The notes beneath the pieces are model-generated. The model was not told where the DNA came from. It ran no database searches and was given only the letters and a program-made list of their open reading frames with translations. Shown piece after piece: positions 53,761 to 64,000 of a stretch of 64,000 nt of DNA (position 1 is the first letter of the stretch; each line of letters starts with the position of its first letter). The translations under genes were made by a program, and so were the position numbers. Source of the stretch: Heligmosomoides polygyrus polygyrus (Eukaryota > Nematoda > Chromadorea > Rhabditida > Heligmosomidae); assembly GCA_947396885.1 (NCBI GenBank), contig OX377203.1, positions 28,957,253-29,021,252 on the forward strand. Reading direction: 5' to 3'.

Positions 53761-54660
53761 AGCAGGAGAGGGCTGCGCTTCCTCTGCTGCAGCATCATCC
53801 CATGTTGAACGGCAATGGCTGACCGCGCGAGGTACGCAGGGGCGTATCTCGCGCGGGTAACATTTTCCGTTCAACGTGGGATAATGCTTAATTTTGAATG
53901 TGGCCACTCGTCACACGACGTCGGTGAATCGATTCTTGCTCTAGACGATTGTTGCACGACGTATGGGACCCGTATTCTGGATCCAGATGCTCAGAAACGC
54001 GCGCAGATGCCGCCGTGTCAATCAAGAGGAGGCTGTGCTTCCTCAGATGCAGGAGCATCCCATGTTGAATTCTAGGTACGGCCGGTCGTCGTACGACGAC
54101 GGTGTCACCTCTTTTGACTCCAGATGCTTGTTGGAATGGGACCCGTCTTCTGGATCCAGACACTCAGAAGCGCGCGCAGATGTCGCTGCATCAAGCAGGA
54201 AGAGGTTGTGCTTCCTCTGCTACAGCAGTAAAGTTTTCCGTTCAACATGGGATAATGCGGAGTTCTGAATGCGGCCCGTCGTCGTACGATGTGACCTCTG
54301 CTTCCTTTCTTTTCGCTTCTTCTGGACCCGTCTTCTGGATTCAGGCGCTCAGAAACGCGCACTGACGCCGTTTTGTCAAGCAGGAGAAGCCTACGCTTCC
54401 TCTGCTGCAGCAGCATCTCATGTTCGATTCTGAATGCGATCCCACGTCTAGCACGACGGTGTCTCCTCTTCTGACTCCAGACAGTTGTGGTGCGACGAAG
54501 ATGACCCGTCTTCTGGATTGAGGCGCTCAGAAACGCGCGCAGACGCCGTTGTGTCAAGCAGGAGGAGGCTACGCGTCCTCTGCTGCAACAACATCCCATG
54601 TTGAACGGCAAACGTTGCCCGCGCGAGGTACGCAGAGGCGTCGCAAGGGGTTCCATGAGA
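53760..54660. repeat. Minisatellite, four units of 173-185 bp
   Basis: Unit landmarks TCAGAAACGCGCGCAGA-type start at 53991, 54164, 54349 and 54527. Units contain GACCCGTCTTCTGGATTCAG and CTTCCTCTGCTGCAGCA. Both ends of the array are bounded by CGCGCGAGGTACGCAG. Confidence 0.85.
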
Positions 54661-55378
54661 TTGCTTTTATTATGCGTATCTCAGCCAGGTTTCTAATTGA
54701 GTGATATACGCCTCATCATCCATAGGGTGGGGAGCTAGCTGAATTTCATAGTGGTAGATAAAAGCTAATACAGGCATATCTGCGAACGAAATATGTTTGA
54801 ATTTTTTGTTCTTGGAACAACTGGCCAGTTGGAGCCCATCACTCGTCACATTACGTTTTTTACATCCTCCAGTACACGGTGGGATTCCACCTCCTGTGTA
54901 AGATACTTGGGTTGATGTTGCGCAGAACGAGATAGGCCTCTATACCCCAAATTCTTCATTTTTTGTACGGAAGTGGTGACAATGAGTATTTGGAACTGCC
55001 GGTCGGACGGGTAGTTCATCTCCTTTTCATCGAGCAGCAATACGCGCTTGCTGCAGATCATCTCAGTTTTTCATATCCTCACAATCGTCCACAACTCTAA
55101 TCTGTTAGCTTGTTCGGTGAACTTCCTTGTGAACTGCTCCGGTAACAGGTCACCAATGCCAAAAATGATCGTTTGAGAGTAACCTAGAAGCTTTGCGATG
55201 GTTCGAGTAGGCTAGGTCTTGCTCAAAACTTTCACAAAAGCGTTTTGCTTGTTGCCCGTCATCAGCTCTTTATAGTGGACAGAAACTTATATAAGAGATG
55301 TCTGTTGTTCTTCTAGTAAGGAGAGAAACTGATGGTGAGGTTGCCGCTGGCAACCAATTTGTCGAGGCAACAGATTAA
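54661..55378. other. Spacer
   Basis: No gene or element recognised. Confidence 0.4.
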
Positions 55379-55609
55379 CCAGGAGACTATCTCAACGGTA
55401 GGTCGGAACGGCGCAGATGTTGTATATGGACAGAACCGCCTCTCCCTGGGTGGTAACGAACTGCAGGTATCTTGACCCCAATACTACTCTGCGCTGAGTT
55501 AGGGGCAATGGGATTTGGGCAGTTTTCTGCGTATTGGCGCGCGTGCTTCGCACCTGACGGAAGCATGCGGGATGAGGGCTTTTATCGCGCCCAACCGCTG
55601 TGGTCAGAT

Positions 55610-55800
55610 GGCGTGGTAGGGAGCGACGCGAACTCCCGAGCGAGGGACAGGGGTCTCGATCCCGCGGACTGCGCTTGTTTCGCACTTTTGCAACACCTAT
55701 GCTTTTCATGTATGTGATCCACCTAGTGGTATTACAGTGTGTTATCCATGCATTTACATATAACACATGCTTTAAACTACAGATTAGCTAAAGTGTTTGC
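55610..55800 (+). mobile_element. tRNA-headed repeat, family S2, plus copy
   Basis: Head GGCGTGGTAGGGAGCGACGC with a B-box-like GGTCTCGATCCCGCGG. Reverse complement of 55928-56122. Confidence 0.65.
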
Positions 55801-55927
55801 AGTAAACACTTCTTATTTGTAAATCTATTTTGTGTGAAGTTATAGTTATATTACGTCAGATATTTTGTAATTGATTTATTTCGCAGGTGGCACTGCTGTG
55901 GAGAACTGCCTGGGTTCTTTCGAAGTA

Positions 55928-56122
55928 AACATTTTAGCTAATCTGTAGTTGAAGCAGGTGTTATATGTAAATGCATGGATAACATACTATAATACCACTA
56001 GGTGGTCTCCTCACATACGTGAAAAGCATGTGTTTTGCAAAAGTGCAAAGCAAACGTAGTCCGCGGGATCCAAACCTCCGGCCCCTCGCTCGAGAGTTTG
56101 CGTCGCTCCCCGCTACGCCACC
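55928..56122 (-). mobile_element. tRNA-headed repeat, family S2, minus copy
   Basis: On the minus strand the head is GGTGGCGTAGCGGGGAGCG with B-box-like GGTTTGGATCCCGCGG. Together with the plus copy it forms arms of about 190 bp around a 127-bp spacer. Confidence 0.65.
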
Positions 56123-56123
56123 T

Positions 56124-56472
56124 GGGCCCGGATTCATCAAGCAATGGGTATAGGTAGACATACCGTAAGGGAATCATACCCACTACCAGCAATGGGTAGT
56201 GGCTATTCATGAAAGGAATCAAGGGTAAGGCACAACTATGCCTTTCCCGAAAACGGATGATCTCACTGGAGCGCCATTTTGTCAGTGAGGCGCGAATGAG
56301 TCGCGGGTACACGGATGTACCCACAACAATCGGCGGGTTTTCTCTACCCACTGGGCCCGGATTCATCAACGCGCATACCCATGGGTATGCTGGGTATAGA
56401 GGGTAGACATACCCACGATATGGACACACCCACGATTCATGATAAACCTTACCCGCCAAATCGTGGGTATAT

Positions 56473-56515
<43 letters not shown>

Positions 56516-57178
56516 TGCGCCCATGAAGGACACGCTAAAGTTAAGTGATCCATAGCTCAACAACAAGAGAAAGAACGCAAGGGACAGAACGAAGGGAAAC
56601 GATTAAACTAGTTAGACAAAACGAACCAACCAAACAAAATAAGCAATTACAATCATGGAATGTAAAGGTACTGCTATTCATGCGCTTGAAACAAGTTGGC
56701 AGATGAAGGAGATTTCTCGCCAAGTGGACCGAATCGGTTCAAGTGTCCTAATGCGATCACCTCTAGCTACGATTTTTTTCGTGGTTTCCCGGGAACGAGG
56801 TTAGAATATATAGGGTATATCAGTGGGTAGAGAAAACTCGCCGATCGTTGTGGGTACATCCGTATACCCGCGACTCATTCGCTCCCCATTGACAAAATGC
56901 CGCTCCAGTGAGATCATCTGTTTTCGCGAAAGGCCTAGTTGCGCCTTACCCTTGATTCCTCTTATGAATACGATTCGTAGCCACTACCCATTGCTAGTAG
57001 TGGGTGTGATTCTCTTACGGTATCTCTACCTATACATTGCTTGATGAATCCGGGCCCTGATATACCCACGATTTGGTGGGTAAGGTTTATCATGAATCGT
57101 GAGTATGTCCACATCCTGGGTATGTCTACCCTTTATACCCAGCATACCCATGGTATGCGCGTTGATGAATCCGGGCCC
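56124..57178. mobile_element. Interleaved palindromic MITEs (order A-B-A'-B')
   Basis: A 56124-56352 and B 56353-56470 both begin GGGCCCGGATTCATCAA. A' 56822-57057 is the reverse complement of A, and B' 57058-57178 that of B; both end TTGATGAATCCGGGCCC. A retroelement tail splits B from A'. Confidence 0.85.
56471..56816 (-). mobile_element. Retroelement 3' end with (ATTT)n, minus orientation
   Basis: Begins with an (ATTT)n run to about 56515 and then TGCGCCCATGAAGGACACGC. GGTAT repeats at both borders (56466-56470 and 56813-56817) fit a short target duplication. Confidence 0.6.
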
Positions 57179-57612
57179 CGATCGCTACGGGTGCAGATAC
57201 GAGCCCTCGTTTCGTCAGGTGCGAGGCACGGGCGTCAATACACCGAAAACGGTCCAACTTCCGTCGACCGAACTTTGCGCAGGGTTGTATTGAGGTCGAG
57301 ATACCTGCAGTTTCTTACTCCCAGGGAGAGGCGATTCTGCCCGTATACAAACAACTCTTGGGCCGTTCTACCGTTGAGATAGTCTCCTGGCAAGTGAACT
57401 TCTCTCCTTTTTTATACGGAAAGTTGGATGTGGTACTTTCAGATACTTCTAGTCTGGGGCTAGACCATGAAAGCATCACTTGGGCTTTCTTTTTTCCGTT
57501 CCTATGTACGATTCACATTCTGAGCACGTATTCCATTATTTCAAGGCTTTGCTCCTATGCATATTTAAAGATGCCTCTTATCAGTACTTGCGATTAGTTG
57601 CTGAGTTCTTAA

Positions 57613-58033
57613 GTCGGACAGGTCTAGTGTCTAACTGTCTTCGTGGTAATCCTTCCGATTACTGTAGGTGGAATCGGGTCCGATATCCAGTCTACTATGG
57701 TTCCGATGCCGAAGCAACGAGCAGGAAGTACAATTTATTACGGTAAAAATCAGAATGATACAATTAAGACAAGGACAAGGAGCAAAGAGGAGACTAGAGG
57801 AGAGCTAAGCCACGACTGAACCTAGTTGCTTAGATCTGGGAGTTTTTATGGACTCTCTTGGAGGCGTGTCTACCGTGTGCTCCTCGGACTCTCCGTCCGG
57901 TACGGTTTTATGGCTCTGGGGCCGTTGCTGGCATATCCGCAGGAGCAGGTCGTAAACCTCCCCTGGATACGTTCCGCCACCTCATGCTCTTAACGAACAC
58001 TTGCAGAATACACCGGTCCCGGTATATTCCACA
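57613..58033 (-). repeat. 3' LTR
   Basis: Outer edge at CTTAA|GTCGGACAGG, inner edge TATTCCACA. Highly similar to the other LTR, except for an indel-rich stretch at about 57690-57760. Confidence 0.92.
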
Positions 58034-58680
58034 TGAGGGGCCCTCAGAGAAACAAGCGCTTCCACTGCGCTTAAAAAAATCGTCATGAGCAACGACCTCC
58101 GTCACTCGCGTCTCAATGAGCGCTTCCGCTCACTCTTTGGTGGGAAAGCACAAGAGCACTGCAGTTCGTCTGCCCACCGCAGGCTGAACCCTCTACACAG
58201 TTTCAGCGACGGCTCCGTCGCTTAAAAGGAACGGGTCCGCTCGCACTTTCCAAAGGAAAGTTTAAAAGACTGGCCTCTGTAGTGCACGAGTCTACTGTAA
58301 TTAGTCTGCTAACCGCAGCCCGAACCATTGCTTTCCGAATAGTTGCAGCAACGACCTCCTTCGCTTTCAGAGGAGCGGCTCCGCTCACTCTTTCCAAAAT
58401 AAAGGGCAACTCAGTGATCTCTGAAGCACCAGTGTTGATATACTAATTGTAGATCAAACTTTCTCTGGTCGTAGCTGGGATGGGTCCATACCAGGTCGAA
58501 CTCATCTTTCCGACGGCACTTCACTTCTCCTTCCACAGTGATCGTATAGGGTAATGATGCTTATAAGGCCAGCCAAAAAGGAAACTCATAGATATGAAAA
58601 ATGACAACATTACAATGTAACGTTCGTGCGTCTATCATGCACTCGCGTTTTAGTCACAACAGCGAAAATAAGGACAACTA

Positions 58681-60846
58681 CTAGAAGGACGGGGTGAAAC
58701 TGGGCAGCTTTAGAAGACTCCTCATTGTTTCGTCGCTAGCGCGTTCATAGCGTCGTTGCATCCCTTCTTTCGTACTGGCATGTCCCCAGTAGGCGTAATC
58801 AGCCTCTTCGTTTGTTGGCAGTGTAAGACTAGAATTATAGAAACAAATTACACTGACATTTTTCATCGTAGAAGAACCCATTCTGTTCTTCCTCCGGCAC
58901 TTTCGGCGCCTAATTTTTTCCATTTCTGGGTCCTTACCACTACCATTCCAAGCTGATAAGAAGCTAGCCTTCCGTTCTTTCGCATAGCCAAACCGCTTCC
59001 GATCTTGGTGATACTCGCTTCCGCCGCACGGCTTGCCTGCAGCACATCGCTGCTTCTGTCGAAAGCGTTCCTTACCTCGAACACTCTTGCACCAACCTTC
59101 AAGTTGAGCGATAGCAGAAATTCCGTCTGCGGCGCTCGATGCGCGGCTTTCGCCTGCAACATTCACCCCATCCCGGGTGTTACGACTTTTCTCCACATCT
59201 CGAACCTTATTTGGACATTTTGACGCTATGTGCCCAAAATGTCCACACCCGTAGCATTTACGTGAGGTTTTTGCCGAATACTGACCACCCAACTGGTGCG
59301 GAATTTCGGTTGCCCTCTCGAGATGGGATTCATCTGTATCGATCGCGCTCGATCGAGACGTTTTTCTGAAGAATTGTGACCATCAGTCACGTTTTCAAAG
59401 CCTACCTGTACCTTTTCCAGTCGCTCCGCTACTCGCTTAACCTCTTCATACACTTGGCCCTCTTCCGCATCCAGCGCGGCCCTCATGTAATAGGAACTCT
59501 GCCAGTGCTGAAGGCAAGAGTACAACTTGGAACCTCTAATGAAATCCCACTCCACACTGGGGTGGATCCTTCTAGAAAGGTCTTCCATGCGGCAGAAAAA
59601 ATCTATCAGGGACTCATCTTCTTGCTTGCATAGGTTTTCCCAAGCCTTAATATTGCTTAAGCGCTCACATGGATTTTGGCGAGCCATTTTTAGCGCTCCC
59701 AGTACATTAAAATATGTTCCTTCTCGAATATTTTGCGGCAAACTCTTAAAAATTGAAAGCGCAGTTCCTGCAAGGTGGTTCACCAATATATCGCGCCTAT
59801 CTGGGTCCGACCATATCGTGGTAGGAAACTTTACTTCTAGCCCTCTCAAAAAGTCGCTTAGCGAATTTTTGCCATCATATTTTGGGACACTGGCTATACT
59901 CTGAGCCTTAAAAACCTCCCGAAATATGGCTAACATATCGCCTACTTGATCCGTAGCGATATGCTCTCTGCTCCTTTCCGAGCAGGTCACTGACTCACTA
60001 GTCACTGGTCCTTGAAAGGAACCCAGCGAGGACAAACGCGAAGAGGCGCGAGACTTTTCCATAAGCTCACAACATGCCCCAGCGTTCATGGGTTGGGACG
60101 TGATCCGTCCCTTAACAGAACCTCTTACTCGACTGCTTACCAGCGAAGTATATTGGCTGCGGACCGCACGCCAATCTTTTGTTCTGCACCCCGCCTCAAC
60201 TGCATCAACTTGTACCCGGCTGGCTCCAGCCTTTGAGTGCAGTGTTTCAGCTGGCACGCTCTTAACCTTTTCCTGTAACAGTCTCAACTGATTGCTATGG
60301 CGCTCCGCCATTTTGTCCTTTTCCGACAACTCATGCTCAAGATGTGACTCCACGTTTACTATGTGATTCTGCAATTCCAGAACTTCATCACACTTAGCAA
60401 TTACTGTTTCTTTAACTTGGTCTATTTCACATCCCAAAATCAATGCCAGCTCGCACAAAATCAATGCTTGGCTATGCGCACTTACCTTCGGCAAGAAGTC
60501 GCGCAGATCATCGGGAGTCATCCCAACTTCATTAAAAAAATGAGATCTCCAAAGCATGTGCCTCCACTCCTAAGCGCTTAGCCACTTTTCCTACTGTGTT
60601 TTCTACAGTACCTTTAACGGCTTCCAAAATCTTTGCTCGCTTTGAGCGAGCCAAATTTCTGATTTGGTCATCTAGCGCATTATCCAACCGTTTTAGGATA
60701 TTCCCGAATGAAACATTCAAATCCTCTGACTGACATCTCACTCTAAGCTGGAACCAGTCCTCCGGCGGTTGTGGAGCATTCTCGCCTACAAAATCCATGA
60801 CGACTCCGTCTGTGGATCCGGCGGAACTATAGCTCGACATTTTCAA
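58681..60846 (-). pseudogene. Gag polyprotein with CCHC zinc knuckle, two frameshifts
   Basis: Starts at 60846 (MKMSSYSSAGSTDG). The middle has a retrotransposon-gag-like core (DILVNHLAGTALSIFKSL, KAWENLCKQEDESLIDFF). The C-terminal part has the nucleocapsid knuckle CYGCGHFGHIASKC (CX2CX4HX4C). An A7 run at 60534-60540 shifts the frame, and a second shift lies near 59365 in an A-run. The stop is at 58681. Role: capsid assembly and RNA packaging. The family (Gypsy or BEL/Pao) cannot be set without a pol. Confidence 0.88.
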
Positions 60847-60895
60847 CAGACATTGAAACCGAAACTTGGATCCAAGTTACCGGCGTGGCCCCCAA

Positions 60896-61322
60896 GTCGG
60901 ACAGGTCTAGTGTCTAACTGTCGTTGTAGTGGTAATCCTTCCGATTACTGTAGATGGAATCGGGTCCGATATCCAGCGCTACTATTACACTGATACGCGA
61001 ACGAAACGAGCAAGGAGCTATAATTTATTAAGGCAAAATCGGAAGGTTACAAATAAATCCGGAACAAGGAGCAAAGAGGAGACTAGTGGAGAGCTAAGCC
61101 AAGACTGAACCTAGTTGCTTAGATCTGGGAGTTTTTATGGACTCTCTTGGAGGCGTGTCTACCGTGTGCTCCTCGGACTCTCCGTCCGGTACGGTTTTAT
61201 GGCTCTGGGGCCGTTGCTGGCATATCCGCAGGAGCAGGTCGTAAACCTCCCCTGGATACGTTCCGCCACCTCATGCTCTTAACGAACACTTGCAGAATAC
61301 ACCGGTCGCGGTATATTCCACA
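60896..61322 (-). repeat. 5' LTR
   Basis: 427 bp. Just inside it, on the minus strand, TGGGGGCCACGCCGG begins with TGG, as expected of a primer-binding site complementary to a tRNA 3' end. Confidence 0.92.
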
Positions 61323-61327
61323 CTTAA

Positions 61328-63253
61328 ACTATCCCTTCGCAAAGAAGCTTCTGAATTTCGGTCCAATTCCGGCAAAGGATTTCCGAAATTCAAGCTATAA
61401 ACTTTAGGACACAAAATCGGAATAATCCCACGGCTGCCGAAAAGCGTGTCAAACTCTATGTTTAATATACCTTTGTGTAATTAAACTGCCAATCCCATGG
61501 ATAAAAAATCGTGAAAAAGGCGGGAACATTCAAAGCGTGAAATCTTTGTAGCCTACAATTAAAATTCGTTCACCACAGCATTGAGGTCCTTAGTTGCATC
61601 TCTGCTCTAGCATGCACTAACTTCAGACGGAAGCCTATTTATTATGGGTTTTCTTAATCTCTTCTTGCGAATGCAACTTGCAGAAAATTTTACAAGCCCC
61701 GTAAAAAACAAGGGGCTCTTGCAGGATCTTCTCAGGCCTTTTCCCATTTGGTAGGTCGTCGTTTACAATGTTTCCGAGAGTTCAGTTTGCACAGTGTTCG
61801 GTTTCTTTTTGAATCTCCTCTATCTCTGCTTTGCCCAGTTGACATCGGCAGTGAGGTTGGTACATCGATCGTCTTTCTAAAGCATTCTCACGTCGAACTA
61901 GACACTTTTCAAAACGCATTGGGCACTCTTCTAAACAAGCCTAAAACTTCTCAAATCAAAGCGAATTCATCCACACCAAAATGAGCTTCTTCTGCATTAA
62001 ACTAGAGGCTAAAAAAGTTAGAACAATTTTTTGCTCAAGGCAAATTTGGTATAACATTCTTTGAAATTTTTTACTTTGCCTGCCCAATAGGTGTAAAAAA
62101 TTTTATAAAATTTTTATTTTTAAAGAAAAGTAATAAATTTGTCTTAAAGCACAGCAAAGCAACCATATAGCGCATTAAAAGATCGTCGAGTCGTGCACTC
62201 AAAAAGTTCACCGCAACTTTTATTTGATTGATAGTGTAAACGCCACTTACATGAACCATCAAAGTGGGGATATGTCATTTTTTTACAGCTACTTTGTTGC
62301 ATAGTTAACATCTGTCAAACTCCATGCAAACAGAATTTCTGCTATCAATCGAATGAAAGTCGCGACGTCTTGGATGACGGCCCGGCGCCATCTCTTTTTT
62401 GGCTCTAAAAAATGGCAGCCTTCCTGCACTTTAAAACAAGCTGAAACCATTATTTTTCCTCAAAAATAAAAATCTTATAAAATTTGAAGAAACAATGTGT
62501 TCACTTATTGGGTAGATGAATTGAAACTTCAAAGAGAGTTATACTAAAACTTTCCTGGAACGAAAAATTATTCTATCCGTTAAACTAAAATTTCCCTTGA
62601 AGGGAAAATTATTCTGACCATTTTGGAGAGTCTCCATTGTAATGTTGAAGGAGCTCATTCCAGTTTTGAAGAGCTTGATTTCAGGAGGCTTAGGCCAGTT
62701 TGGAAGAGTGTCCAATATGATTTGAAAGTGTCTCAGCTCTGCAACCAAACACATGGAGCGGTAACGGTAACGTAGGGTAGGCTAGTAAGCACTCAAAGGA
62801 TTTTTTGTGTGTCTGGTAGCTTTTGAATGTTTTCTGCAAAAATACTTCACGAAATAGGCACACAGCCAGAGGGGTCGCGTGACACGGAGCTGGCCTTCGG
62901 CGAAGATGTTTGTCTCCGTGTTAACGTTTCCAAAACAACACCGGCCTTCTCAACCGTAAACTACGCATTGGCCCTGATAGCATTCTGTTTGTTGGCAGAG
63001 CAAAACAACACCCGCTGACCTTCACCCTACTCGACTAGAACTCGAAAACCAGCGAAGCTGTTTATTCTCCAGTTAGGAGCGTGCAAATCTGACTTCCTTG
63101 TAATCATGACGGCTTGTAGAGAAGGTAATACCGCTGCCGCCAAACGGCCCAACCACTCCTGCGTTGTGCATTTCCCGCTTGTTCGATCTGGGGTACATCA
63201 TAAGCAAATGTGAATGATAAAGTCTGAGTTTTCCAAAGCCTTTTGTGTGTAAA
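61328..63253. other. Spacer
   Basis: AT-rich. Short frames only; nothing recognised. Confidence 0.4.
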
Positions 63254-63530
63254 GGGCGCGTGGTAGCGCAGCCGGAGCAGCCAGCTGTAGCGCTCACTCC
63301 GATTCACGGTCCATGGTTCGCATTTTTCGCCCAGGCCAATCTAGCCCTCCATCGTTCCGAGATAGATAAGCTGGCTCCAGACTTGCCTGGGAAGGGCAAC
63401 ACTTTGGCTGGTCCATCGGGTGGTCACCGCGAGTCATTCCTAGTCGAAATACGCATTCATATTGCCTCCATAACACACCGTAGAAATGGAATATGGGGCG
63501 CATACCGCTAAGGGATTGACTAACGCCGAC
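63254..63530 (+). mobile_element. tRNA-headed SINE, family S1, plus copy
   Basis: GGGCGCGTGGTAGCGCAGCC with an A-box, B-box-like GGTTCGCATTTT, and tail AATATGGGGCGCATACC. Confidence 0.7.
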
Positions 63531-63553
63531 GTTTCTCTTTTTTATCGTTATTA

Positions 63554-64000
63554 TTAGGTTGGAAAAAAAGTCTTTTCATTTTTTTCAAAGATTTATTACT
63601 TCACAACTACAAGGTCAAATTAACTGAGATAAACTCCATTTTGTTCCACTACACTTCTCCAAAGACTGGGTAATTTTCCAATTCTTCTCGCTTAAAAGAC
63701 TGCAGTTCTGGAGTCGAACCATTGCTGAATCCAATTTTTGACGTCTTCATCCTCTTCAAAATATTTCTTTCCAATTTCTTGCTTGAGAGCACGGAAGAAA
63801 TGGCATTCGGTAAGGGCGAGTTCAGGGCTATACGGTGGATGTGACATACCTCCCAGCAAAGCTCCTTTATTGTTTTTCTTGTGAGTCTTGCAACATGTGG
63901 CTTTGCATCGTCATGCAGGATCATCACCTTTGACGTCTCCGGCCTGTTTTCTTGGAGAGTTGCGACGACTTTGTGGAGTTGGCCGCAGTATGTGACAGCA
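63554..64000 (-). mobile_element. mariner of a second family, cut by the window end
   Basis: TTAGGTTGGAAAAAAAGTC after TA at 63552-63553 is the 3' terminus. On the minus strand the transposase end reads ILHDDAKPHVARLTRKTIKE, then in a shifted frame a block ending in KNWIQQWFDSRTAVF. The frame is broken near 63840. The 5' half lies beyond the window. Confidence 0.85.

Larger units (their letters stand above)
55379..57390. mobile_element. 2-kb element with inverted ends and nested insertions
   Basis: Outer ends are CCAGGAGACTATCTCAACGG and its complement; the inverted arms run about 150-200 bp inward. Between them lie an inverted pair of tRNA-headed repeats, two interleaved palindromic MITEs and a retroelement 3' end. 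No transposase was seen. Confidence 0.75.
57613..61322 (-). mobile_element. LTR retrotransposon with gag but no visible pol, 3,710 bp
   Basis: Flanked by the 5-bp duplication CTTAA (57608-57612 and 61323-61327). LTRs of 421 and 427 bp begin TGTGGAATATACC on the minus strand. The internal region (58034-60895) is about 2.9 kb, nearly all gag plus a 3' region of about 650 bp with imperfect CCGCTCACTCTTT repeats. No protease, RT or integrase motifs. Confidence 0.92.

Noticed and set aside
53760..54660. CRISPR-like array
   Set aside because: Units are contiguous tandem repeats of 173-185 bp without unique spacers, in a eukaryotic genome.

Overview
The window looks like nuclear DNA of a parasitic nematode, most likely a hookworm-type strongylid. 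That placement is inferred: from a nematode-style patched-related gene with compact GT-AG introns of about 51-59 bp, and from RTE-1-like retrotransposons, mariners, Penelope-like fragments and many small palindromic elements. No species can be fixed from the sequence alone. There is one assembly gap of 200 N (43825-44024).

The left 36.6 kb is one gene. A patched-related (PTR) membrane protein is encoded on the + strand in 21 exons from ATG 357 to TGA 36614. Every junction I propose is GT-AG and keeps phase, giving 2,889 nt of CDS (962 aa) in 36.3 kb of gene. The introns are bimodal. Nine are 51-59 bp. Others are 1-10.6 kb and are filled with mobile DNA: a CR1/Jockey-type LINE in intron 4, an RTE copy, nested MITEs and several tRNA-headed SINEs in intron 5, a tRNA-like gene and an 8-bp-TSD MITE in intron 7, a Penelope-like fragment, a GC-rich MITE, a second LINE and a fold-back mariner in intron 10, and a mariner in intron 14. 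The insertions are in introns and the exons read cleanly.

The right 27 kb has almost no host genes I can support. It holds a nearly full-length RTE-1-like retrotransposon with a 12-bp target duplication (38269-41712), an inverted duplication that runs into the N gap, a cluster of Tourist/PIF-Harbinger-like elements that abut at shared TAA sites (44051-48402), a 736-bp near-perfect palindrome (49549-50284), a 173-185-bp minisatellite (53760-54660), a 2-kb element with interleaved palindromes (55379-57390), an LTR retrotransposon that carries gag but no visible pol (57613-61322), and a truncated mariner at the right edge.

The most interesting observations are: the complete PTR gene and its PPxY-containing tail; a family of TAA/TTA-flanked MITEs with GGCC...CATAC termini, one of which has a paralogous empty site inside the same window; hammerhead-ribozyme-like motifs linked to Penelope-like DNA; the gag-only LTR element; and the interleaved A-B-A'-B' palindrome arrangement.
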